A stretch of DNA of 10,595 bases from the NCBI GenBank assembly GCA_964579325.1, contig CAZOHN010000125.1:1-10595 (forward strand), written 5' to 3'. Each line of letters starts with the position of its first letter. Position 1 is the stretch's first letter. The notes beneath the pieces were generated by a model that saw nothing but the letters and a program-made list of their open reading frames with translations, did no database searches and was not told the DNA's origin. Of the stretch, positions 1 through 6,393 are shown piece after piece. This DNA comes from CAZOHN01 sp964579325 (GTDB lineage Bacteria; Pseudomonadota; Alphaproteobacteria; Rhodobacterales; Rhodobacteraceae). Position numbers and translations under genes: made by a program.

Positions 1-213
1 TCATGCGGACGTTTCGGCCGTTCGCGCCGAAGCCTGCAATGACCGCAACCGACCGCCTTGCGGACGGTCCCTGTGAAGCCTGCCTCCATCGGCACCACCG
101 TCACAATGAGCGGAAGGACCAAGCCGCTCTCTGCGGGAATGGCGAATGTCCGGTTGTGGGACAATCCGTGGGCGAGTTTGCAGGGGCATTTCCCGGCCGA
201 TCCGATGATCGCG
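1..213. other. Non-coding stretch downstream of the leftward operon
   Basis: I see no convincing gene here. The open frames that cross it are GC-driven and have no recognisable domain. It holds three perfect or near-perfect inverted repeats: 11-18/26-33 (8 bp with one T-G wobble, 7-nt loop), 51-57/62-69 (7 bp with one bulged A, 4-nt loop) and 198-202/207-211 (5 bp, 4-nt loop, two bases beyond the stop of the last SDR). Any of them could help end the leftward transcript, but none is followed by a T-run on the - strand, so no intrinsic terminator can be called. Confidence 0.4.
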
Positions 214-1005
214 TCACCAGCAGCAGAAGCCCCCGTCCACGAGAAGGTCGACGCCGGTGCAATACGAGGATGCGTCGGACAGGAGGAACACGGCCGGACC
301 CACCATCTCGCCCACGGAGGCCATCCGCTGCATCGGCGTCTGGCTCTCGAACTCCTTCGTCTGATGGACCATCTCCGGGCGCGTGTTCATCGGCGTGGCC
401 GTGTAGCCGGGCGAGATCGAGTTGACGCGGATACCCCGGCCGACCCATTCCATCGCCATCGACTTCGACATGTGGATCACGCCCGCCTTCGAGGCATTGT
501 AGTGCACCTGCATCAGGCCCCGGTTCACGATCACGCCCGACATCGACGCGATGTTGACGATCGATCCGCCCAGCCCATGCGCCAGCATCGCCCGCGCCTC
601 GGCCTGGCAGGACAGCCAGACGCCCTTCATGTTGATGTCCATGAGCGTCTGGTACTGCTCCTCGCTCATGTCCTCGCAGGGGTTGGCGTTGGCGATGCCC
701 GCCGCGTTCAGGGCGAGCCGCAGGGGACCTAGCTCGGCCTCGGTGCGCGCCACCGCCTCGGCGAGCGCGCCTGCCGAGGTCACGTCGGCGGTGACCGAGA
801 TCGACCTGCGCCCGGTGCCGGCGATGGACGCGGCCGTCTGGGCGAGGCCGTCGTCGCTGCGCCGGTCGAGGAGCGCCACGTCCGCACCGCATTGCGCAAG
901 CCCCAGCGCGATGTGCTGGCCGATCCCGCTTCCCGCGCCGGTTACGAGGGCTACCCTGCCCGTCATGTCGAAGAGCGCGGGGGCGTTCAGCGTCGTCTGT
1001 TCCAT
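214..1005 (-). CDS. SDR-family polyol/ketose dehydrogenase (SDR1, probably NAD-dependent)
   Basis: A classical short-chain dehydrogenase/reductase of 263 residues, the usual length for the family, expected in the cytoplasm. It has the nucleotide-binding motif TGAGSGIG at residues 22-29, NAAG at 100-103, Asn125, and the catalytic Ser154, Tyr169 and Lys173 (YNASK). Asp47 at the end of strand beta-2 is the acidic residue that normally selects NAD over NADP. The segment around the active site (SMSG...HYNASKAGV...VNSISPGY) resembles polyol/ketose SDRs such as fungal mannitol/arabinitol dehydrogenases and bacterial D-threitol dehydrogenase, so oxidation of a polyol to a ketose is the likely role. 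The substrate is not proven. The start was set at the ATG preceded by GGAGA; an upstream in-frame ATG would overlap SDR2 and adds residues foreign to the family. It is the last gene of the leftward operon, 37 nt after SDR2. Confidence 0.9.
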   Translation of the reverse strand: MEQTTLNAPALFDMTGRVALVTGAGSGIGQHIALGLAQCGADVALLDRRSDDGLAQTAASIAGTGRRSISVTADVTSAGALAEAVARTEAELGPLRLALNAAGIANANPCEDMSEEQYQTLMDINMKGVWLSCQAEARAMLAHGLGGSIVNIASMSGVIVNRGLMQVHYNASKAGVIHMSKSMAMEWVGRGIRVNSISPGYTATPMNTRPEMVHQTKEFESQTPMQRMASVGEMVGPAVFLLSDASSYCTGVDLLVDGGFCCW

Positions 1006-1042
1006 GAGTGTCTCCGTTCCCTCGGGCGGCTCCGGTCGGCCC

Positions 1043-1825
1043 TCACGACATGATGAGGCCGCCGTCCACGTTGATCGTCTGGCCGGTGATGTAGGCGGCA
1101 TCCTCGCTCGCGAGGAAGGCGATGACGCCGGCCACGTCGCTCCCTTCGCCCGCGCGCTTCATCGGGATGTTCCGCACCCATTCGGCCATGAGTTCGCCAG
1201 GGGCGTAGTCGCCGAGGATGCTGCCCCAGACGCGGTCGTTGTAGTCCCACATGTCGGTGCGGATGATCCCGGGGCAGATCGCGTTCACGGTGATGCCGTC
1301 GAGCGCGACCTCCTTGGCGAGGCTCTGGGTCATGCCCATGACCCCGAACTTGGAGGCTGCATAGTGCGGCGTGTAGATGAAGCCGTCGCGCGCCTGGCCC
1401 GAGGCGATATTGACGAGCCGGCCGCCACGCCCTCCCTTGCGCATCCGCCGGATCGCCTCCTGGCAGCAGAGGAACGCGCCCTTCGTGTTGACCGCCATGG
1501 TGGCGTCCCATTCCTGTTCGGTCAGGTCCTCCACCTTCGCGATGGTGATGATGCCCGCATTCTGCACCGAGACATCGATCCCGCCGAACTCCGCCTCCGC
1601 CCGGTCGTAGAGCGCGGCCACCGCCGCCCGGTCGGTCACGTCGCAGAGAACGCCGAGGGCGGCGGCGCCCTCCTCGCGCAGCGCGCGCGCCGCCTCCTCG
1701 ACTTGGGGCTCCACCGAGGCGATCGCCACGTTGGCGCCTTCGGAGGCGAAGCGCCGCGCGATGGCGAGCCCGATCCCCTTGTTCCCGCCGGTGACGACGA
1801 CCGTCTTCCCGGAAAAGCGTCCCAT
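1043..1825 (-). CDS. SDR-family oxidoreductase (SDR2, probably NADP-preferring)
   Basis: A second classical SDR, 260 residues. TGGNKGIG lies at 12-19, QNAG at 88-91 (the usual first Asn is Gln), Asn113, catalytic Ser142, Tyr155 and Lys159 (YAASK), and the C-terminal NVDGG at 252-256. The Lys16 before the second glycine of the Gly-rich loop, and Ser37 where SDR1 has Asp47, suggest NADP preference, unlike SDR1. The segment after the active site (CPGIIRTDMW) is of the type seen in butanediol, galactitol and sorbitol dehydrogenases, so a polyol/ketose or ketol reaction is likely. The start ATG has a GGGAGA ribosome site about 6 nt upstream. The gene begins 19 nt after the ABC ATPase and precedes SDR1 in the same operon. 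The two SDRs are clearly different enzymes rather than a recent duplication. Confidence 0.9.
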   Translation of the reverse strand: MGRFSGKTVVVTGGNKGIGLAIARRFASEGANVAIASVEPQVEEAARALREEGAAALGVLCDVTDRAAVAALYDRAEAEFGGIDVSVQNAGIITIAKVEDLTEQEWDATMAVNTKGAFLCCQEAIRRMRKGGRGGRLVNIASGQARDGFIYTPHYAASKFGVMGMTQSLAKEVALDGITVNAICPGIIRTDMWDYNDRVWGSILGDYAPGELMAEWVRNIPMKRAGEGSDVAGVIAFLASEDAAYITGQTINVDGGLIMS

Positions 1826-1844
1826 GTCGTTCTCCCTGCCCCTG

Positions 1845-3338
1845 TCAGGCTGTTGCGAGTTCCATGATGCGGACGTCGTTGGCCTCGGCCCGGTCGAGGA
1901 TGCCCGTCTGCCGCCCTGCCGCCATGACGAGGATGCGGTTCGACACGCCGAGGACCTCCTCGAGATCCGAACTCACGACGATCACGGCCACCCCCTCCCG
2001 GGCGAGGCCGTGGATGATTTCGTAGATCGAGGACCTCGCGCCCACGTCGATCCCCCGCGTCGGCTCGTCGAGCAGCACCACGCGCGGGTTCCGGGCGAGC
2101 CACTTGGCGAGCACCACCTTCTGCTGGTTTCCGCCCGACATCTGGCTCGCCATCTGGCGCTCCCTGCCCTTCACGCCGAAGCGGCGGATGTTCGTCCCGG
2201 CGAACTCGCGGACGCGGCGGGAGACGACCCAGCCCGACCGGCTGACGGACTCGAAGTTGGAATAGGCGATGTTTTCGGCGATGCTGTGATCGAGGATCAT
2301 GCCCTGCTGCTTGCGGTCTTCGGGAACGAGCACGATGCCGTTGCGGATCGCCGCGCGCGGCGAGGCGGGCGTCACGTCGCGACCATCGAGGAGGACGCGG
2401 CCCGACCGGATCGGGTCGGCCCCGGCGATCGCGCGGACGAGTTCGGTTCGCCCTGCCCCCACGAGCCCCGCGATGCCGAAGATCTCCCCCTTGCGGACGG
2501 AGAAGCTCACGTCCCGGAAGCGTCCGGCGGGCGAGGTCAGGCCCTCGACCTCGAGCACCGTCTCGGGCGCGGGCACAGCCAGCGGCGGGAACATCTGTTC
2601 CATGCTCCGGCCCACCATCGCCTCGACGATCGTGCGGACGGGAACGTCGGCGCTGTCGAATTCGCGCACCTTCTCGCCGTCGCGCATCACGACGACGCGG
2701 TCCGCGATCTGGCGAATCTCCTCGAGCCGGTGGGAGATGTAGACGATGCCCACACCCGCCGCCTTCAGCCGCTCGATCTGCCGAAAGAGGAGCTGGGTCT
2801 CTTCGCCGCCGAGTGCCGCGGTCGGCTCGTCGAGGATCAGGAGCTTCGCGTCGAGCGTCAGCGCCTTGGCGATCTCGATGAGCTGCTGGTTGGCGGTCGA
2901 CAGACCCGCTACCGGCCGCCATGGCGAGACCCGCAGCCCGAGCCTCTCGAGACCGCCCTGCGCGCGCCGGGCCATTTCCGCCCGGTCGACCATGCCGCGC
3001 CGCATGGGATAGCGGCCGACGAAGATGTTCTCGGCGATGGAGAGATGCGGAAGCAGGAGGAGTTCCTGGTGGATCATGGCGACGCCCGCATCTATGGCAG
3101 CGCGGGGGTTGGAGGGCGCGTAGTCCGCGCCCTGCCAGGTCATCTGTCCCGAGGAAGCCGAGATCCTCCCCGAGACGATGTTCGAAACGGTCGACTTGCC
3201 GGCACCGTTCTCGCCAAGAAGCGCCACGACCTCCCCGGCATGGATGTCGAGATCCATGCCGTGCAGAACCTCGATCGGTCCGAACGACTTCCGGATGCCC
3301 CGCAAGGTCAGGATCGGAGGTCTGCCCGGGTTCGTCAT
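1845..3338 (-). CDS. Sugar ABC transporter ATP-binding protein, two fused NBDs (RbsA/MglA type)
   Basis: ATPase of a CUT2-type (ribose/galactose-like) sugar importer, 497 residues, the normal length for this fused double-domain family. The first domain has Walker A GENGAGKST (42-50), Q-loop Gln91, the signature variant LSTANQQ (146-152), Walker B LLILDEP (166-172) and His203. The second domain has the degenerate Walker A GLVGAGRTE (291-299), the signature SGGNQQK (401-407), Walker B VVLLDEP (420-426), and Ser456 where the switch histidine would be. One competent and one degenerate site is normal for RbsA/MglA proteins. It would sit on the cytoplasmic face with the permease encoded upstream. 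The start ATG is 37 nt after the binding-protein stop, and I see no good Shine-Dalgarno sequence in that gap, so translation may depend on reinitiation or coupling. The sequence does not identify the sugar. Confidence 0.95.
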   Translation of the reverse strand: MTNPGRPPILTLRGIRKSFGPIEVLHGMDLDIHAGEVVALLGENGAGKSTVSNIVSGRISASSGQMTWQGADYAPSNPRAAIDAGVAMIHQELLLLPHLSIAENIFVGRYPMRRGMVDRAEMARRAQGGLERLGLRVSPWRPVAGLSTANQQLIEIAKALTLDAKLLILDEPTAALGGEETQLLFRQIERLKAAGVGIVYISHRLEEIRQIADRVVVMRDGEKVREFDSADVPVRTIVEAMVGRSMEQMFPPLAVPAPETVLEVEGLTSPAGRFRDVSFSVRKGEIFGIAGLVGAGRTELVRAIAGADPIRSGRVLLDGRDVTPASPRAAIRNGIVLVPEDRKQQGMILDHSIAENIAYSNFESVSRSGWVVSRRVREFAGTNIRRFGVKGRERQMASQMSGGNQQKVVLAKWLARNPRVVLLDEPTRGIDVGARSSIYEIIHGLAREGVAVIVVSSDLEEVLGVSNRILVMAAGRQTGILDRAEANDVRIMELATA

Positions 3339-3375
3339 GGGTCACGCAAGGTGCGTTCGGGTGCCGGCAGCCGCA

Positions 3376-4317
3376 TCACGGGTGGTTGTCGACGAACTGC
3401 TGCGCGTTCTCGCAGGTGGTGAGCACGGCGTTCGGGATCTGCCGCACGGGGACGCGCGCGCCGTTCGCCACCGCGATGGCGGAGTTCACGGCAAGGACGC
3501 CCATCGCCTGCGTGCTCTGCGTCGCGGTCACGACGAAGGGCGTGTCGCAGCGGGCGAGCGACTCGAGCGCCGCGACATCGCCGTCATAGCCGCCGACGAT
3601 GACCTGATCGGCAAGGCCCGCGCCCATGACCGCCTGCGCCGCGCCCATCGCAAGACCATCGGCCTGTCCGAAGACCATCCGCAGGTCGGGATGCGCCTGG
3701 AGCATGTTCTGGCCGATGGAGAAGCCTTCGTCGGGCGACCACATCTGGCTCCACTGCTGGGCCACGAGTTCGACGCCCGGGTTCTCGTCGATGGCCATCT
3801 GGCAGCCTTCGAAGCGCTGCACTTCGGGCGTGGTTCCCTTCTGGCCGTGGATAATCGCGATCTTGCCCGAGCCTCCGGCAAGCCCGATGATATGCGAGCA
3901 GACCTCGTAGGCGGACATCACGTTCTCGCCGTAGATCACGGTATCGCCGGGCTCACCTTCGGGCTCCCGGTCGACGTTGATCACCGGGATGCCTTCCGCC
4001 CGCGCGAGGCGCGTCGGCACCGCGGCGGCCGCGGCGCCCGCGGGGATGTAGATGAAGGCGTCGATACCCTGGGTGATGAGGTCCTGGACCTGGCTCACCT
4101 GGGTCGCGGTGTCGCCCTTGGCGTCGACCACGACGACCTCGATTCCCAGCTTGGTGGCATAGTTCTCGACGCCGAGCTTGATCTGGTTGAAGAAGTCGGC
4201 CTGCAGGTTCGGCACGGCGAGGCCGATCTTGCTGATGCCCACTCCCTCGGCCGACGCCGGCCCGGCAATGGCGGAGATCGCGGTCGTCGCGATCAGGGCC
4301 CTCAGTGCGGATGTCAT
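3376..4317 (-). CDS. Periplasmic sugar-binding protein of ABC transporter (RbsB family)
   Basis: Solute-binding protein of 313 residues, periplasmic-binding-protein type I fold (Peripla_BP_4 type). Residues 1-23 look like a Sec signal peptide: Arg6, a hydrophobic stretch of Ala/Ile/Thr, and an ASA site before Glu24. There is no lipobox cysteine, so it should be a free periplasmic protein. Family landmarks are NVDR (114-117), Arg168, a QADGLAMGA segment (218-226) with Asp220 where ribose-binding proteins have a ligand aspartate, and GYDG (243-246). It delivers the sugar to the permease encoded just upstream. The start was chosen at the ATG at 4317 because an AGGAGGAG ribosome site lies directly before it and the signal peptide starts there; the open frame itself runs on upstream over the permease gene. 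Here the gene is second in the operon, after the permease, which is less usual than first. Confidence 0.95.
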   Translation of the reverse strand: MTSALRALIATTAISAIAGPASAEGVGISKIGLAVPNLQADFFNQIKLGVENYATKLGIEVVVVDAKGDTATQVSQVQDLITQGIDAFIYIPAGAAAAAVPTRLARAEGIPVINVDREPEGEPGDTVIYGENVMSAYEVCSHIIGLAGGSGKIAIIHGQKGTTPEVQRFEGCQMAIDENPGVELVAQQWSQMWSPDEGFSIGQNMLQAHPDLRMVFGQADGLAMGAAQAVMGAGLADQVIVGGYDGDVAALESLARCDTPFVVTATQSTQAMGVLAVNSAIAVANGARVPVRQIPNAVLTTCENAQQFVDNHP

Positions 4318-4415
4318 GTCTTCTCCTCCTCTGTGGTGGTCCGAAGTTGCCGGACCGATTGAGGCCCGTTGTGGACCCGTCCTGATGGCGCGGCGGAACC
4401 CTCCGGGCGCCGTGA
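4318..4415 (-). other. Intergenic gap with two stem-loops between permease and binding-protein genes
   Basis: This 98-nt gap is the longest within the leftward operon. It contains two inverted repeats. One has perfect 6-bp arms at 4338-4343 and 4351-4356 with a 7-nt loop. The other, starting 5 nt after the permease stop, has 5-bp arms at 4387-4391 and 4407-4411 enclosing an inner 4-bp stem with a 4-nt loop. Neither is followed by a T-run in the direction of transcription, so they do not look like intrinsic terminators. Stem-loops beside binding-protein genes are known in other importers to stabilise or process that part of the mRNA; a similar role here is inferred only. Confidence 0.35.
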
Positions 4416-5390
4416 TCAGCCTCTCCTGTGCTTGATGGTCTCGGCCGCGACGGCCATGACGATCACAAGGCCGATGATGACGGCCTGCAGGAAGGGCGAG
4501 ACGCCGAGCAGGTTCAGCCCGTTGCGCAGCACGCCGATGATGAGGACCCCGATGATGGTGCCGCCCACCCCGCCGGTGCCGCCCGACAGGCTGGTGCCGC
4601 CGATGACGACGGCGGCGATGGCGTCGAGTTCGTAGGCAACGCCGATCGAGGGCTGCACCGCGTCGAGACGGGCGGCGAGCAGGATGCCCGCGAGGCCCGA
4701 CAGAGCGGCGCAGGCCATGTAGACAAGAACCGTCGTCCGCTTGACGTTGATGCCGGCGAGCCGCGCGACCTCCGGATTGCCGCCGATGGCGTAGAGGATG
4801 CGCCCGCCCTCGCGATAGCGCTGGAACAGGAGCGCGAGCACGAAGACCGTCAGCATCATCGCCACGGTCATCGTGATGAAGCCTCCGTGCCGGATGATCG
4901 CGGCCATGTTGAACCACGGCTCGAACCCGATGATCTGCGAGCCGTTGGTGATCATGTTCGCCAGTCCCCGCGCGATCGACATCATCGCGAGCGTTGCGAT
5001 GAAGGCGGGGACCATGAAGACGGTAACGAGCAGGCCCGACACGACCCCGCAGAGGGCCGAAGCGACGAGCGCGCCGGTGATGGCCAGCGCCATCGGCAGG
5101 TCCGCCTCCACGTGCAGAAAGCCCAGGACCATCATCGACAGCGCAAGGACCGATCCGACCGAAAGGTCTATCCCGCCGATCAGGATGACGAAGGTCATGC
5201 CCACCGCAATGATGCCGATGACCGTGATCTGGTCGAGGATGTTGAGGAAGTTCCGCACCGACAGGAAGGAATCGGTCGCGAAGGACAGGACGACGCAGAG
5301 CAGGATGAGCCCGATCAGCGGCCCCGTCGCGCCGCCGAACGAGAACATCTCGCGGATCGGCGGTCGTTCCCGGACCTCGGCCTGCGACAT
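4416..5390 (-). CDS. Sugar ABC transporter permease (RbsC family)
   Basis: Inner-membrane permease of a CUT2-type sugar importer, 324 residues, with about eight to ten hydrophobic segments starting near residue 22. Family landmarks are GGIDLSVGS (72-80), the cytoplasmic ATPase-contact loop GGNPEVARLAGI (203-214), and ELDAIAAVVIGG followed by TSLSGG (254-271). It forms the channel for the binding protein and ATPase encoded downstream. It is the first gene of the leftward operon. The start was placed at the ATG at 5390 because GGGGAGGTGG lies directly in front of it; an in-frame ATG ten codons upstream falls inside the putative operator and has no ribosome site. It leads a complete importer (permease, binding protein, ATPase), so the locus takes up its own substrate. 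Confidence 0.95.
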   Translation of the reverse strand: MSQAEVRERPPIREMFSFGGATGPLIGLILLCVVLSFATDSFLSVRNFLNILDQITVIGIIAVGMTFVILIGGIDLSVGSVLALSMMVLGFLHVEADLPMALAITGALVASALCGVVSGLLVTVFMVPAFIATLAMMSIARGLANMITNGSQIIGFEPWFNMAAIIRHGGFITMTVAMMLTVFVLALLFQRYREGGRILYAIGGNPEVARLAGINVKRTTVLVYMACAALSGLAGILLAARLDAVQPSIGVAYELDAIAAVVIGGTSLSGGTGGVGGTIIGVLIIGVLRNGLNLLGVSPFLQAVIIGLVIVMAVAAETIKHRRG

Positions 5391-5400
5391 TCCACCTCCC
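5388..5400 (-). promoter_or_regulatory. Ribosome binding site deciding the permease start
   Basis: On the - strand the bases before the ATG at 5390 read GGGGAGGTGGA, a near-ideal Shine-Dalgarno sequence with normal spacing. This sets the permease start at 5390 rather than at the upstream in-frame ATG at 5420, which lacks such a site. Confidence 0.75.
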
Positions 5401-5406
5401 CTTTGC

Positions 5407-5418
5407 GAATTTTTATTC
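5407..5418 (-). promoter_or_regulatory. Candidate operator, left copy (GAATAAAAATTC)
   Basis: An AT-rich near-palindrome that stands out in GC-rich DNA. On the - strand it reads GAATAAAAATTC and lies just downstream of the predicted start point of the leftward promoter, before the permease ribosome site. It matches the right copy (5544-5555 on the + strand, GAATAAATATTC) at 11 of 12 positions, and the two copies have equivalent places in the two divergent leaders. The regulator encoded at 8852-9811 is the obvious candidate to bind it. This is inferred from position and symmetry; no SorC-family consensus is claimed. Confidence 0.45.
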
Positions 5419-5432
5419 ATTGCTGATGGAAA

Positions 5433-5462
5433 ATGCTATTCGACGCACGGACGCCATGTCAA
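5433..5462 (-). promoter_or_regulatory. Leftward promoter for the transporter/SDR operon
   Basis: On the - strand there is a perfect -35 hexamer TTGACA (5462-5457), an 18-bp spacer and a -10 hexamer TAGCAT (5438-5433; four of six consensus bases, including the important first, second and last). Transcription would start near 5426, giving a leader of about 35 nt before the permease ATG. The candidate operator falls in the first transcribed bases, a position expected for repression. Confidence 0.6.
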
Positions 5463-5507
5463 GCCTCGCCTTTGGCAGCGACTTCATCTTTTCCGGCGGC
5501 GGAGCGC

Positions 5508-5538
5508 TTGACAAGACGACGTTTGGAATGTTTAGCTA
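5508..5538 (+). promoter_or_regulatory. Rightward promoter for the transketolase/kinase/regulator operon
   Basis: A perfect -35 hexamer TTGACA lies at 5508-5513. The -10 is weak: TTTAGC (5531-5536, 17-bp spacer) or TAGCTA (5533-5538, 19-bp spacer), within the palindrome TTAGCTAA (5532-5539). A poor -10 paired with a perfect -35 is compatible with a regulated promoter. Transcription would start around 5544-5547, close to the right copy of the candidate operator. Confidence 0.45.
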
Positions 5539-5543
5539 ATAGG

Positions 5544-5555
5544 GAATAAATATTC
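5544..5555 (+). promoter_or_regulatory. Candidate operator, right copy (GAATAAATATTC)
   Basis: A perfect inverted repeat with 5-bp arms GAATA and TATTC around a 2-bp centre. It overlaps the predicted start region of the rightward promoter and ends 16 bp before the transketolase ATG. It is the partner of the left copy at 5407-5418, differing at one of twelve bases when both are read in the direction of their own operon. Confidence 0.5.
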
Positions 5556-5571
5556 ATCACGAAGGGTCATG

Positions 5572-6393
5572 ATGCATCCCCGCGACCTGAGCGCCCTGGC
5601 GAACCGTATCCGGAGACGCGACCTGCAGGCCGTGTTCGAGGCAGGAGCGGGTCACGTGGGCGGGGAGATGTCGGTGATCGACATCCTCACCGCCCTGTAT
5701 TTCCACGTGCTCTCGGTCGACCCCGACAAGCCCGAGGACCCCGGGCGCGACCGGATGGTCCTGAGCAAGGGGCATTCCGCGCTCGCGCTCTACATCGTGC
5801 TGTCGGAGCGCGGGTTCATTCCGAGGGAGGAGATCGCGACCTTCCTCAAGCCGCATTCGCGCCTGAACGGCCACCCCAACCGGCTCAAGGTCCCGGGCGT
5901 GGAGACCAACACCGGCCCGCTCGGACACGGGCTTCCGGTCGCGGTGGGCATGGCCAAGGCCGCCCAGCTCGACGGTGCGGACTGGCGCACCTTCGTGATC
6001 ACCGGCGACGGCGAGATGCAGGAGGGCTCCAACTGGGAGGCCATCATGGCCGCCGCGCAGTTCCGGCTCGACAACCTGACCCTGATCATCGACCACAACC
6101 GCCTCCAGCAGGGCGCGCGCCTGTCGGAAACCAACGATCTCGCGCCCTTCGCCCCCAAGCTCGCCGCCTTCGGCTGGGAGGTCGAGGAGATCGACGGCCA
6201 CGACATGGCGCAGATCTGCCGGGCTCTGTCGCGGGAGACGGCGGCGAAGGGACGGCCGAAATGCGTGGTCGCCCACACGAACAAGGGTCACGGCATCTCG
6301 TTCATGTCGGACGACGTGGCCTGGCATCACAAGGTGCCGAACGAGGCGCAGTACCGGCAGGCGATGGCCGAACTGGAGGAGGCCGCCGGATGA
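5572..6393 (+). CDS. Transketolase, N-terminal (TPP-binding) subunit
   Basis: N-terminal half of a split transketolase, 273 residues, binding the diphosphate end of thiamine diphosphate. With residues counted from the ATG at 5572, the TPP/Mg motif starts at GDGEMQEG (145-152) and ends at DHN (174-176). Other landmarks are GHVGG (His28), the SKGHSAL segment (66-72), GPLGHGL (115-121) and KGHG (238-241). It should pair with the product of the next gene to form the active enzyme, which moves a two-carbon ketol unit between a ketose phosphate and an aldose phosphate. There are two adjacent ATGs (5569 and 5572); GAAGGG at 5561-5566 is better spaced for the second. It is the first gene of the rightward operon and overlaps the next gene by four bases (ATGA), which implies coupled translation. 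Specialised relatives act on apulose phosphate or sulfofructose, so the acceptor need not be the standard one. Confidence 0.92.
   Translation: MHPRDLSALANRIRRRDLQAVFEAGAGHVGGEMSVIDILTALYFHVLSVDPDKPEDPGRDRMVLSKGHSALALYIVLSERGFIPREEIATFLKPHSRLNGHPNRLKVPGVETNTGPLGHGLPVAVGMAKAAQLDGADWRTFVITGDGEMQEGSNWEAIMAAAQFRLDNLTLIIDHNRLQQGARLSETNDLAPFAPKLAAFGWEVEEIDGHDMAQICRALSRETAAKGRPKCVVAHTNKGHGISFMSDDVAWHHKVPNEAQYRQAMAELEEAAG

Noticed and set aside
198..211. Small inverted repeat after the SDR1 stop as an intrinsic terminator
   Set aside because: The stem is only 5 bp and no T-run follows on the - strand, so it was noted as an inverted repeat but not called a terminator.
1636..3345. Open frame of 569 codons on the - strand overlapping the ABC ATPase and SDR2
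   Set aside because: It is a different frame of the same strand over two genes with clear domains. Its product is rich in Arg, Gly and Pro with no domain, as expected from GC-rich third positions.
1731..3422. Open frame of 563 codons on the + strand opposite the ABC ATPase
   Set aside because: It is antisense to a well-supported gene, is His/Asp/Arg/Leu-rich, has no recognisable motif, and lacks stops only because of the high GC content.
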